This document shows positions 22,317 through 34,100 of a stretch of DNA of 64,000 nucleotides, piece by piece. The stretch spans positions 133,332,777 through 133,396,776 of the forward strand of contig NC_039361.1 in assembly GCF_003573695.1 (NCBI RefSeq), in the 5' to 3' direction. The notes below the pieces were generated by a model, which searched no databases, had not been told where the DNA came from, and saw nothing but the letters and a program-made list of their open reading frames with translations. A program made the position numbers and the translations under genes. Source of the stretch: Papaver somniferum. Taxonomy: Eukaryota; Streptophyta; Magnoliopsida; Ranunculales; Papaveraceae. Numbering within the stretch: position 1 is the stretch's first letter; each line of letters opens with the position of its first letter.

Positions 22317-24550
22317 ATGATAAAGATTTGGGATAAATTATGTCACTTATTAGCGATATTTCCGACACAACATCGTTCAAGGAAGAATCGATCACTAACA
22401 GTGCTCTTTGGAGCTTCAATCCTGATCTTTACAGCTATTATTTTCATGTTACCCTCTATTTCCCCATCAGTAATGAATCCCATTCTTCAAAATAAAGTTA
22501 ATAAGTTCTATCTCAAATTTCATTTCTCCCGTTGGCCTTTATAGTACTGGTAACAGCAATGCTACTTCTGGTTCTAGTTCTATCTCTTCTTCTTTTTCTC
22601 CAGTAACATTGATAACAAATCACACAGAAAACAGTTTTAATGTTGTCGACAATGATAGTCCTAGTGTGGGAGAGTCGATGGTTGCAGAAGACAATTTGAT
22701 TGCGCCCCCAAGTAAATCTTCTATAGAAAATGGTGATGAGGATCTGTTTGATAGTGAATGTGATATTTTTGATGGAGAATGGGTGAGGGACGAGAATAGA
22801 AAACAGTACTATCCTCCAGGTTCTTGCCCATTTCTCGGTAGACATTCTTTCGAGTGTTACAAAAATGGAAGACCTGATGATCAGTACCTCCAGTGGCAAT
22901 GGCAGTGGCCATCTGTGCAAACAAATGCAAGGTGTAACAACATCCCCAGGTATTCATGGTTCATAGAATCCTCAATTTAAGTTGTATCCACTGTTCAAGC
23001 ATTTTGATGTTTGTTTTAAAGTAGTTGATCATGAATTTTAATTATTATCACAGAATCCTCAATGGAACAGATTTCCTGGAGAGGTTAAGGGGGAAAAAAT
23101 TGGTATTTGCTGGGGATCCATTGAATTATAATATGTATGCTTCTTTGTCGTGTATCCTCTGGAATGCCGTCCCAGATAAAAGCAGAGTTTATCCGCTACC
23201 CAGGAATACCGAATTCAAGTCCAGAGGAGATTTTTCATTAATATATGAGGTAAAGGCATGTCTAATTTTCTAAGTTCGCATTTCCTGTGTGACAAAAACG
23301 ATAACCTTTTTGTTGATTCTGTTTGACAAAAATGTACATGTTGGGTTTTGGATTCAGGACTACAATTGTACTATAGCATTTGTGTGGTCTGCCTTCCTTG
23401 TCTATGAATCTAAAAAGGATCGTAACCGAAATGTTCTAAAACCGGAGCGAGATGTTATAAGGTTGGACGTGATTGATAAGCTCGAGTCATCGGTGTACAG
23501 CGATGCTGATGTCGTTATTTTTGATTCATTTCATTGGTGGGTTGATGGGAAAACTAATAATGGGTAAGTAACGCAAACAAGTCATACTTTTTTCTCTTCA
23601 CACCTGCTTTTCCGAGCAACAGAAACAAGACATCCTCATTCCAATTTCCTCAAGATTATAAAGAATAAAAGTTCATCTCCAATCGTGCTTTTTGATTAAA
23701 TGTAGATTTAACTTTTAGTGATTTTAAGATTTTATTAAAACTAAAAATGGTATTTAGTGTATTGCTTACCGGGATAGTTTAATCTCTAGGTCATTCACTT
23801 TGAAAATGTCTACCAAAAACTACGCCATGTCATCTTCAGATTAATTTAAGAAGATGGAATTGGAGAAGAATTTTATGAGAAATGAATATTTATCTCATGT
23901 GGATTTCGACATTTATCTTCCCACACATTCCATTGGAAAAACTCTGATACTGATGTTATGGTTTAAATTATAGAGTCAACTATTTTCAAGAAGGTAATTA
24001 CCTGCACCAAAAAATGGAGATGCTTAAAGCATACAAGAAGGGTCTTACTACTTGGAGGAAATGGATCGACAAGAATATTGATTCCAACAGAACACAAGTT
24101 GTTTTCCGGGGATATTCGGAAACCCATTACGTGTAAGTATAGCAAGACCATTTTAAGTTGTCAATTGGGTTTCTTGGTAATAAGGGTATCAAGCAATTTA
24201 AACTTCTCTGAAACTTACTTGTCTATTTTCCGGAGGAGGAAGATGGAACACAGGTGGAAAATGAAACTTACATTCAAACGTCACCTATGCAGGTGAAGAT
24301 ACTTGAAAAAACTCTTCAAAAAATGAAGACTCCTGTTTTATATTTGAACGTCAGTAAACTTAGTTACTATCGAGCAGATGCACACCCTTCTGTGTATGCG
24401 AAAAATTACACTATTCAAGAGAGGATCGCAGCTTTGGGTCATCAAGATTGTAGCCACTGGTGTTTACCAGGTGTACCTGATACATGGAAAGAGTTGTTGT
24501 ATATTTCTCTGCTGAAAGCTGGTAAAGGAACTTTTGGCAGTCGAAATTAA
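22317..24550 (+). pseudogene. TRICHOME BIREFRINGENCE-LIKE (TBL/DUF231) acyltransferase gene, decayed
   Basis: TBL proteins are Golgi membrane enzymes that O-acetylate wall polysaccharides. Exons by reading frame and splice signals: 1, 22317-22949; 2, 23054-23249; 3, 23358-23563; 4, 23974-24130/24132; 5, about 24236-24550. The N-terminal membrane helix (LTVLFGASILIFTAIIFML) and Ser-rich linker lead to the PMR5N domain ([23 protein letters not shown]). The catalytic GDS motif reads VFAGDPLN (Ser to Pro, near 23109-23120). The DxxH motif is intact (DCSHWCLPGVPDTW, near 24447). Lesions: a +1 frame change between the helix and linker (about 22480-22540); exon 5 in its expected frame (GGGRWNTGG) has a TGA at 24262-24264; no AG precedes that block. 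Skipping to an AG at 24235 restores an open frame but loses the GG-W-N-GG motif. Probably inactive; closest in style to the TBR/TBL1/TBL2 group. Confidence 0.75.
23670..23944. mobile_element. MITE in TBL intron 3
   Basis: The right end (ccacacattccattggaaaaactc) matches the right end of the 40229-41286 element (cacacattccattggagaagctc), and 'gtctacc-aaa-ctacgccatgtcat' also matches its interior. The left end near 23670 (agttcatctccaatcg) is a plausible inverted partner. The target duplication is not readable. It lies wholly in an intron. Confidence 0.45.
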
Positions 24551-24554
24551 TAAA
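24546..24554. repeat. 9-bp target duplication ATTAATAAA (left)
   Basis: Identical to 25812-25820. It overlaps the TAA stop of the TBL frame (24548-24550). Nine bases is diagnostic of Mutator-type elements. Confidence 0.8.
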
Positions 24555-24754
24555 GGGAAAAATATCGTTTGGTCCTTTTTTAGGTGAGCCCATGTCTGTT
24601 TAGTCCTTTGGGAAAACGCCTTTAATGTTTGGTCTATAATTATTTAAAAATATTAAATGGACCAAAGTACCCTTCCGTGTTAATTTCAACTTATTTTTTT
24701 TTGTAGCAGTTCATTCTGCCTGATGAAAACTGTGCACTTCATTACATACTATAA

Positions 24755-25140
24755 AACAGACTTCATTCCAGAAATGAACTCCTGATAAAAACCTATACAA
24801 ATCAGACTTCATTCCAGAAATGAACTCCATATAAAAACCTAAAAAAACAGACTTCATTCTAGAAATAAACTCCATATAAAACCTATACAAATCAGACTTC
24901 ATTCCAGAAATGAACTCCATATGAAACCTATACAAATCAGATTTCATTCCAGAAATGAACTCCATATAAAAACCTATACAAATCAGACTTCATTCCAGAA
25001 ATGAACTCCATACAAAACCTAAAAATACAGAGTTCATTCCAGAAATGAACTCCATATAAAAACCTTAAAAAAAACAGAGTTCATTCCAGAAACGAACTCC
25101 ATATAAAAACCTAGAAAAGACAGACTTCATTTATGGAATG
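24755..25140 (-). repeat. About 46-bp tandem array inside the MULE
   Basis: Eight to nine units of 'cagacttcattccagaaatg' followed by 'aactccatataaaaacctat'. Unit starts fall near 24757, 24803, 24848, 24894, 24938, 24984, 25028, 25075 and 25121. The minus strand stays open over part of it (24711-24965) with repeats of MEFISGMKSDLYRF. Because 46 is not a multiple of 3, that frame survives only through unit-length changes; I treat it as chance. Confidence 0.8.
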
Positions 25141-25560
25141 AACTGCAGCATCATCATCTCCGACGTCTTCAACAGCAGCAGAAATAAATTCTTCGTCATT
25201 CAACAGCAGCAGCAACATCGAAAATCTTCTTCATCATCTTCTTTTCAATCTTCATCTTCTTTGACAACAACAACAATAACAGATCTTTATCTTTTTCATC
25301 ATCTTCAAAAGCAGCAGCAGGAAAAATGACGAAAAAACGAAAAATCATCGTCGTCTTCATCAGCAGCAGAGACAAAAAAAATCAAGAAAAATTCATTAAA
25401 AAATCGTCTTCATCATCTCCACCATCTTCAACAGCAAACAACAACAAACACAAAGAAAAAAACATACAAATATTCATCGTTTCATCATCATCTTCATCTT
25501 AACACACCATCGTAAATAGTAGCAGAAGAAAAAAGAAGAAGAAGAAGAAAAAAGTAGATC
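25135..25560 (+). repeat. Low-complexity CAG/CAA/TCATCTTC-rich tract
   Basis: Interrupted trinucleotide repeats (cagcagcag, acaacaaca, tcatcatc, gaagaagaag). A 63-codon Ser/Gln/Thr frame at 25138-25329 is explained by the base composition. Confidence 0.6.
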
Positions 25561-25811
25561 TAGAAAAAAAAAAGGTAAGAGAAAATAAATCTGAAAATTA
25601 TTTTATTCTCTCCTAATAATGAGTATATATATGGTCCCCATTAAAAGGGTATTTCTGCCACTACTATCTGAAAATTACATCATCCATGACGTCACCTTAG
25701 GACCAAATAATAATATATTTTACCAAAAAGGACCAAACAGATAGTTGACTCAGTCAACTGGACTAAACTCTCTCTAATATATTATTCTGAGGACCATATG
25801 GTATTTCCTAC

Positions 25812-25820
25812 ATTAATAAA
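25812..25820. repeat. 9-bp target duplication ATTAATAAA (right)
   Basis: Partner of 24546-24554. Confidence 0.8.
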
Positions 25821-26625
25821 CTACTATCATTGTTATTCATTGCAATTGAAACAATCAAATGAGGTAATACAATGAAAAATCTATACTTCATTAAAGGTTG
25901 TCGACACTCCAATGCCACACACCACTATATCAAATTTCCTATAAGAAAGAAACCAACTGCTGTAATTGTCACCCAACAGGAAGTCCCATATGCAGCTTTT
26001 ACTGGTACTTATTTTGAGGCCAGTACCAGGCTATTGCAAATGAGTGGTTACTGGTTTTTCTTTAAGCAAATTGAGAATTTGTTCCCAGTGTGCATCTAAG
26101 GAACAATTGCGCCATCTGGATATTGCGAATGAGTGTTTGTATCCAAGGAACCATACGTGAAATCTTTAATCAATTCTTTTCCCTGTGCTCTTGTGTTTGA
26201 TTTAATATCATTAAATGGTTGGCAGTAGACATTAACAAACTACCAGCAATGTTGTCTGTCATCGCAATTGAACCTAACACATATACAGATATAGCAATAA
26301 AAATTCCGTACTTGATTGAATGTTGTCGAAACAAATTCACAATCGTGATGTTCAGACCTCCCAAACATGTATATAATGGTATAAAATGATAAATAACAAA
26401 TCGTTTTGCCATCACTGCGATAGTATCTCTTTTTGAAGACTACCCACAACACTGGCAATCATTTTTTTCATATCCACAATGACCCTACATCAACAGAACT
26501 CTATATATGCATGCATCAAGTTACGCACAAGCAAAAAGTGAAATATACGTGACTGCATACGGGGGTGCGCGACTTGCAGTGGGAAACCCTACGGAGGTAC
26601 GTAACTTGTAGTGGAAAACCCTAAC
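25821..26625. other. Unclassified sequence between MULE and copia element
   Basis: A 75-codon plus-strand frame (25872-26099) has no recognisable domain. On the minus strand, 26170-26460 reads in two frames as a hydrophobic protein piece (IPLYTCLGGL, then IFIAISVYVLGSIAM), like a scrap of a membrane transporter; I cannot name it. Two imperfect repeats (acttgcagtgggaaacccta, acttgtagtggaaaacccta) lie at about 26571-26622. Confidence 0.3.
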
Positions 26626-26630
26626 AGTAC
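26626..26630. repeat. Target-site duplication AGTAC (left)
   Basis: Identical to 36596-36600 at the other end of the copia element. Confidence 0.9.
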
Positions 26631-27049
26631 TGTTGGAATATGGCACGTATACAACGTGAATCAAGTTAGCAGAGAAGTTATTTGGAAGATTTAGTCATCT
26701 AGTAATTCAAGTATTATAGTTAGATAAGCCTAGTCAATGATATAGTTTGTTACCATGTTAACTGTTTAGTGTTTATCTTAACATCCTAATTCCTATAAAT
26801 AGGAATCAATAATGTATCTGTGAATCACTCAATCATCTCCAGTATTGAGCAGCAATCTAATTCACCCTACGGGGTTCATCCGTGGATGTAGGTGTTAGTG
26901 CCAAACCACGTTAAACATTGTCTTCCTTCACAGTTTTGGTATGTAGATTTTCTTGTTTATCTTTTGTTATATCATTGATTTATTCTTGTATTCTCTGCTA
27001 TCATCAATGGTATTCATCTTAGATTTGATCTACATATCAAAATCTAAGA
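26631..27049 (+). repeat. Left (5') LTR of the copia element
   Basis: TGTTGGAATATGG...AAAATCTAAGA. It contains a TATA-like 'cctataaatagg' near 26794, the probable promoter TATA box, about 30 bp upstream of a presumptive transcript start. It ends in GA rather than CA; the end is fixed by the adjoining primer site and by the duplication after the right LTR. Confidence 0.9.
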
Positions 27050-27061
27050 TGGTATCAGAGC
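27050..27061 (+). other. Primer-binding site TGGTATCAGAGC
   Basis: Exact match to the initiator-methionine tRNA primer site used by most plant copia elements, directly after the LTR. Confidence 0.9.
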
Positions 27062-28984
27062 AGAAATGCTCTCGATCCAATCGCTTCCGCAATCCATTTT
27101 CTTTTTTAATAACTTTATTCTAATTTTATTTAAATGATCGATTAGTGGTTCATGTCTCTGTTTCGGTATCAATAGAACAAAAATCGTGAAATATTGCATC
27201 AGGTGTTTCACAATATTTTCTTTTTTCTTTTCTTGCCATTGTTCACTGCAAGATCCACGGAAAATCTCCATATTCCGTTCTTGGATTCATATCCTTATGT
27301 CCCCATTAACTATCTGATTAATCTTTCCGATATTAATTATCTCACTAATCTTTTCAGGATATTTCCATTTTTGAATATCTTGTTAAATCTTTTTAATTCC
27401 GATATATTTTGCTTCAGTTATGCAAAGGTATGTCGTCATTTGTTTGAACTACAAGTAACAAAACAAATTCATCCCATTCCACATGGTCTTCCATGTGCTC
27501 AAATCCATTCAACTATGTATCGCCTTTGGTTGATGGTTTTCTTGAAACTGAGAGATATACCGTTGGTTCTTCCCGCTCATATTCAAGTTTTTGCAAAACA
27601 AAATTAAAATCTTACCATATAGCAGATACTATTTGTGATGGTATGATTTTCTTTTCGGTGTCTCAATTGTTAAGCAACTTACACATTTAGTATATTAAAT
27701 CTGTCAATTTGACTCTCTGAAATTTCAGTTTGGGGAGTTGCAGTCACATAAGAATGGTTTCTTAGTCTAAAGTTCGCCTAATGGACCATTTTTTTTTACT
27801 CATATCACCGACATGATGATGTTAATTTGCGACAACACCCACGTTCCTTTTTGGTTTCGTCTGGTATTGTTGTTAATTTTGGTAATCCAAATATTTCCCA
27901 AAATATTTTCATTAGATAAGCCAGGATCTCATCTAATTCTTTTTAGTCAACGGTTATTTTCTTCCCGGAAATACCTGCTATTTGTTTGCGATATTTTCTC
28001 GTGGCATCAATTATTTCCTAGTTTATGGTTATTTTCTTTCTGAAAATAACTACCTTCTTTGTTATCTCTCACAAAGTCAACTTGACAATCCGCCAATATA
28101 CAATTGTCGTAAATAATGATGGCAAAGTCTACATTTTCTCAAATCAGTTAATTAGGACATACCCAAAAAGAAAAAAGTTTTCTCTCTCTCTCTAGTGCTC
28201 TGACTTGAAATGCATGCAGAGTAAACAAAAATTTGGTTCTCCAAAACCCTGAGCTAGCGGCATCGGATATCAAAGGTAATCCTTACTCTATCAAATTGTG
28301 CTAATATCTTTGCGGTTTTTGCAGGATATTCATCTGAAGTAGCCAAAGCTTCTCCAGTTTTTTATCGTCTTTTAAAAAAAAAAAATTACAAAACATCACA
28401 ATCATATCCATCAAAGCCCCAATAGAACAACAAACACCCATCAACAGTCCCTGTCTTCACTCTTTGTTGTTTGAAGTGATGGCAACGGTAACTGGAGTAA
28501 CTTTCACGAGTTAAATGCTCTCAGCTATAATCCCCAACTGCTTATCTACCCGCGTCTTCCACTCCATACCATCTTAATTGTGTACTTCTCACTCTTCCCA
28601 TTAGAGTTGTCACTGTGTCTTACCCTTTCAAACCCTCAAACCTCATAGCATTGAATATATCCCATTCTCATTCCATTTTCCCCCGGTTTGCTCGTAACCT
28701 CCCCACCACTTTCCATTGACTAGCAGTACCTTCATCTCTGTGAGCAGCAGTTAACTATCTGTCAGTGCCAGACCACTATGGTCAATGCTTTGGAAAATGA
28801 AGTCTCCCTGTACAACTCTCATTTCATAACAGTCTACAAAGACATTAATTGGCTCTACTGGCTTTTTTGGCTCTGGTTCTTTACCTTGGTAACAATGTTA
28901 GCTGTTTCATAGTGTAAAAAGATCAAAACCTTCATATCAAATTTATACTCTGATTGCCTGCATTTACCAGCAAATTTTTTCACT
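27062..28984 (+). other. Non-coding left interior of the copia element, plus probable LINE 2 5' UTR
   Basis: No gag or pol motif. Hydrophobic frames such as 27194-27607 reflect T-rich composition. A (CT)n run lies at 28179-28192 and an A-run at 28377-28388. The LINE probably starts within this stretch; a weak candidate for its target duplication is 'tgactt' (about 28201 and after the LINE's poly(A) at 35365), too short to rely on. Confidence 0.45.
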
Positions 28985-31167
28985 ATGAATCCTACTGAAT
29001 CAACTGAGAATATGCTCAAAAACCTGAATATCAATAGAACTTTTCATATGAAAGAAGAAGATGTAGATGAAAGTAGATCTCAACCCAATCTTCAAATAAT
29101 TACCAAGATCAACTGCGAATTCAAGTTACATAAGGAAAAAGCAGCAGAAATGGTACAACAAGCTTGGCAGCTAGATTACTTACCAGAAGGCACTCTGGTG
29201 TTCAGAGGCAAGGAAAAGAACATATTTGTGTTCAAGCTCCAATCAAGGTCAGATGTTCTGTATGCTCTATCCAAAAATCTCTGGGGTGTGGGGCCTTTCG
29301 TGGTTGTAGTACAACAATACCTATTTGGAGTAGCACCTGCGGCTGTCAACATGGACATCATTCCAATGTGGGAAAAGCTTATTGATCTCCCTCCCGAATG
29401 TGAAAGTGGGAAGATACCTTTCAACATAGCAAGCTCAATGGCACCATGTCCCATGGTGGAAAAGCCCTCAAGAAGCTAGCAAACTCTCTCCTGTCCTCGA
29501 GTGCTAGTTGAAATCAATGTAAATGACAGGCTATGGGACCATATACCAGTTACAATCGGAAGCAAAGAACCAATAATAGTGAAATTGTTTTTTGAAAAAC
29601 TACCAAAATGGTTCTGTAAGATTTGTAGAGTGATTGCTCACACTAAGAAAAAATGCTCTACTACAAAATACCCTGAACACCCTGTTAAGGACACTATAAT
29701 GGAAGAACTAGAGGAGAAGGAGGAGACTGAAACTTTTGTGGAGGAGCAAACGCATACACTCTCAAATGCAACTTACACTGCAACAACCCAGCTTATGCAG
29801 CAACAGAGCCAGAGGTTAATCATAGAGGAAGGGAGCAACTCAGGTGCACAAATGGAAGTGGCTAATGAAGTGGAAGATAAGGAGAACAACAAATGATGAC
29901 AGCAACACCAAGTTTTCAATTAGGCATCTCATACAAAGACACTCTATTTGAAACTGAAGATGTACACTCAAAGAGACACCTCTCAGAAGGAGAAGAAATA
30001 TCACCAGCCCACAAATTTCAAAGAACTGGACTGGAAAATGGAAGGGTATTCAAGAAGAGAGAAAGGAAGGCCAGTAGCTTCAGATTCAGTCATGGACCAC
30101 CAGAAATGGTTAATTTCTCCACTCACCCCAACTCTGCTTTCCAACTAGTGGATCCTACAGTTTTTCTTGAACCACCACCAGGATTTGAAAGTTTCAAGAA
30201 GTACACTAGACCAACAAGAAGAATTAACTTGGCAAAAGGGAAAGAAAAGGTCTCCACAGCACTATCTCAGCAAACTAAAATGAAAGAGCAAGAAAATTCA
30301 CCTCAGGGGGAAAGGTTGGTGGCTTTATGTCATGGCATGAAAGGGGAAACAACACTCACTATTGAGGAAGGGTCAGGCAGGAAACACTACAAATTTGAAG
30401 CTTATAAAAAGGATGGGAAAGCAGTAGGAAAATCAACTCTGGCTAGCATAGCTGAAGGTGAAGTTAAGAAACAAACTATAAAGGAAGATCAAGGAAGAAA
30501 AGGGAAAAAGAAGGCCAACATGAAAAAGAAAAGACCCATTGTGATGTTAGGCACAAAATTGCTTAAGACAAACTATGAGAAGGCGCTAATGAAAGCAATG
30601 TTACACATCACAGCAAAGAAGCAAAAGAAGCAAAATGCCAAAATTCATAAATTGGATTTTATTCTAAGCCCAACCATCCAACTCCCATATCAACTATACA
30701 GCAAGGAGAAACATGGAGATGACACTGATCCTAACAAAGAACATACCTCCCAATCAAACTCCACTGCACTGCTACACTACCAATCCACAAGCAACATATC
30801 TGAATTTGCAGTATCCAACCCACAGAGCAAACCACCAACAAACCCGTTTCCATCCCCATCCTCAAAACCACCCCCACACCCTACTCTTCAAAATCCTGCA
30901 ACCCTGCCTGTACCAGAAGATAGAAAATTGGAGTCAAGCATTGATCTACCTCAGCTGAGTGTCCTAAAAAGCTGCAACAAAGCACAAGATGAACAATGGG
31001 TGGGAACTGTACACTCTATCAAGGCACGCAATGCTGCTAGCTCAAGCAACAAAAGGAAAAATTTGGAGGAGAACCAGGTATATCCATATTCATTGTTACA
31101 TCTTGTTCTCTCAATTCGGTCAACTACTTCAATTTCTGATTCAATTGATAACTTAGGGTTTTTGTAA
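28985..31167 (+). pseudogene. LINE 2 ORF1 (DUF4283 / zinc-knuckle protein), disrupted
   Basis: The RNA-binding protein of the LINE particle. 28985-29479 carries the DUF4283 fold (FVFKLQSRSDVLYAL, then WEKLIDLPPE). A frame change near 29450 and its return near 29500 hide the join to 29501-29896, where an intact CxxCx4Hx4C knuckle lies (CKICRVIAHTKKKC, near 29620-29662). A further change at 29893, where ATGA overlaps the stop, leads into a 424-codon open tail (29893-31167) rich in Lys and Ser/Pro and lacking a known domain. The tail is unusually well preserved. ORF2 follows 14 bp later. Confidence 0.75.
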
Positions 31168-31181
31168 AAATCTGCAAAATT

Positions 31182-34100
31182 ATGTCTCTGAATATTCTAG
31201 GATGGAACTGTCAAGGGATTAATAGAAAAACATATCTACATATACAAAATCTGATCAAGAGCCAAAACCCAGACATCATCTTCTTACAGGAAACAAAACA
31301 CACAACGGAATACATCACCCCATTAATCAAAAAATTTCAATACCTTGATATGATTGTTGTTGAACCAACTGGATCAATTGGCACTGCAGGGGGGCTCGTG
31401 TTAGCTTGGTCTTCCAAGATTTCGATGCAATTGATTAACCAAACTGAAAATCAAATTGATGTGGTAGTCACAGATAAATCTAGAAATTTCGAGTGGTTAA
31501 TGTCTGTTGTCTATAGTTATCCCTATAAAATTAAGAAACACTTAAGCTGGACTTATTTCAGGAACCTATCAGCCACTGTGAATTTGCCATGGCTAGTTAT
31601 AGGAGATATGAATTTTATTCTCACTGAAGGTGAGAAGAATGAAGGCAAGAAGAAAAGTTCTGAAGAACTCAGTTTATTCACAAACTTAATTGATAAAGCA
31701 GGGCTTATGGATTTGGGCTTTGTGGGTTACGGGTATACTTGGTCCAACAAGAGAGATGTGCAGGATTTTATAGAGGCCCGTCTCGACCGGGTTTTTTCAA
31801 ACCCGGAATGGCTTGACTTATTCACAAGAGCAATAGTCTATCCCCTGCCGCCAGTAGGGTCGGATCATAGCCCCATTCTTTTGAGGACATCCCCGTGTTG
31901 GAAAGACAGAGCTAAACCTTTCAAATTTTTTGGGATCTATCTACAGGACCCCTCTTGCTTCAAAGTTATAGAAGAGGCTTGGGATATGGAGATAGCAGGA
32001 TCACAGGCTTATAAGTTTGTATCCAAACTTAAGAATGTTAAAAAATTGATAAAAATTTGAAATAAAGAGTATTTTGGGAATATACAGAATAATATTAAAA
32101 ACATAAATAAAACTCTTGAATATGCTAAAAACATTCAAAACTCACTGAGAATAGCTCTAGAGTAATTCTCCTTCAAGAAGACCTGGAAAGATGGTACAAT
32201 TTTGAGGAGGCTTTCTGGAAAATAAAAGCAACAGATAATAACCTAACTTTGGGGGACAAAAATACTGGCTACTTCCAATCCGCAGCGAAATATACGGCAA
32301 GGAAACTAAAAATTGAAGCTATAAAAAAATGGAGAATGGTGTCATACTAGAAGAGATATTGAAAATACTTTCTATAATCACTTCAAAAATATGGCATCAA
32401 CCACTAATCCTGTATTTCAAGAGAAAATTCTAAATCTCATCCCTACCAGCATTTCAGAAGCTGATAACACCAAACTCCTACAGCTCCCTAGCGAGCTGGA
32501 AATCAAATTGGTGGTTTTTGATATGCATCCGGATAAGTCTCCAGGCCCAGATGGTTTCCCGGCAGGCTTCTATCAAAAGAATTGGTACCTCATCAGAGAG
32601 GATGTTATTAAGGTTATCCACCAATTCTTTCAATCTAAATCCTTCTCAAAGAGCTAAATGCAACTTTCATCACTCTTATCCCTAAAAAGGATTCCCCGGA
32701 AAATCCGGCAGATTTCAGGCCAATTTCTTTCTGTAATACTATCTACAAAATTATCTTGAAAATTCTTGCAAACAGAATAAAGCCTTTTCTAGATAAGTTC
32801 ATCTCTCCTTATCAATCGGCTTTTGTCCCTGGCAGGCAAATTACGGATAATACTGTGATAGCTCATGAAGTCATTCATACAATGAGAACAAAAAAAAACA
32901 AAAAAAAGGTATATGGGGTTAAAAATTGATATGTCAAAGGCCTTTGATAGAGTTGAGTGGTCCTTCCTAGAGGTTGTTCTGAAGAAACTTGGGTTTAGTG
33001 AGGAATGGATTAGCATGATCATGCAATGTATAGGCACTACTACCAGTGCGGCCTTAATGAATGGTTCTCCTACCACTTTGATTAAACCATCTAGAGGAAT
33101 TAGACAGGGAGACCCCCTGTCCCCTACCTTTTCATAATCTGTATGGAAAGTCTTTCTAGAGATCTAATTGAAGCAGAAAATAAAAAATGGATAAAAGGGG
33201 TAAATTTTTCAAAGAACTCTATCACCATTTCACACCTTCTGTTTGCGGACGACTGTCTAATTTTTACTAGAGGTAGCAAGAAAGATGGAAGAAAATTACT
33301 AAAGATTCTAGAAATGTTTAGTTTTGGCTCTGGTCAATTAATAAACTATGAAAAATCGGGGATTTTCTTTAGTAAATCGGTGACCAATAATAAGGCTAGG
33401 CAAATCATAGACATCCTAAAGGTAGGTAGAATAAAATTGGATGATAAATATTTAGGGGTACCGCTCTTCACTAATAGGTCCAAAATACAATGTTTTGCAC
33501 CTTTAGCCGAAAAACACCGTTGTCGCCTAGCTAGTTGGTCCGGAAAACTTCTATCTGGAGCTGGAAAAGGAGTCATGATAAAAACATGTAGCTGATTCGC
33601 TTGCCGCTTATCAGATGACATGTTTTATATTACCAAAAGCAATCACAAAAAAGATGGATAGACGAAACCGTGCATACTAGTGGGGACACACCAGGGAGTA
33701 CGGTAGAGGACTGTGCCTTAAAAAATGGGTTATTTTTTTTGCATTTCCAAAGAACTAGGAGGTATAGGATTCAAAAGTTTTGAAAATTTCAACAAAGCTC
33801 TAATAGCCAAAACCGTATGGCGTATGATTAAAAATCCAAATCAACTCTGGGCAAAAGTGATGGAGGAAAAATATTTTAAAGGGATCTCTCCTCTCAGTAT
33901 TGAGATTCTGAGAAGATCAAATCTAACTCGTCTTGGCTATGGAAGGGGTTCAGTGTAGGGTTAGAAATCGTTAAAAAATGGAGCATTTGGTCAATAGGTA
34001 CCGGAGAAACCATCCACATATGGAAACACCACTGGTTCCCGATGGATTCCCCAAATCAATTAACTAAGGAACAAACAAAACCTATAGTTATGAACACCAC

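Larger units (their letters stand above)
24555..25811. mobile_element. Non-autonomous Mutator-like element (MULE)
   Basis: 1257 bp with ends gggaaaaatatcgtttggtc and, reverse-complemented, gtaggaaataccatatggtc (14 of 21 positions match by eye), and a perfect 9-bp duplication. The sub-terminal regions also mirror each other loosely (tttagtcc/ggtcctttttggt). There is no transposase. The interior holds a 46-bp tandem array and a Ser/Gln-type microsatellite stretch. It inserted at the very end of the TBL coding region, so that gene's natural 3' end was displaced. Confidence 0.75.

Noticed and set aside
24711..24965. Repeat protein of MEFISGMKSDLYRF units on the minus strand
   Set aside because: The 46-bp unit is not a multiple of three, so the open frame depends on unit-length changes and covers only part of the array. 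No start context or partner gene.
25138..25329. Ser/Gln-rich small protein
   Set aside because: Fully explained by CAG/TCA/ACA microsatellites inside the MULE.
26170..26460. Possible cation/proton exchanger (CHX) fragment
   Set aside because: Only the IPLY..GL stretch and general hydrophobicity fit; the reading needs a frame change and no family motif confirms it. Described as unclassified instead.
27194..27607. Hydrophobic 137-codon frame that looks like a membrane protein
   Set aside because: T-rich non-coding interior of an LTR element; no conserved segment and no start or splice support.
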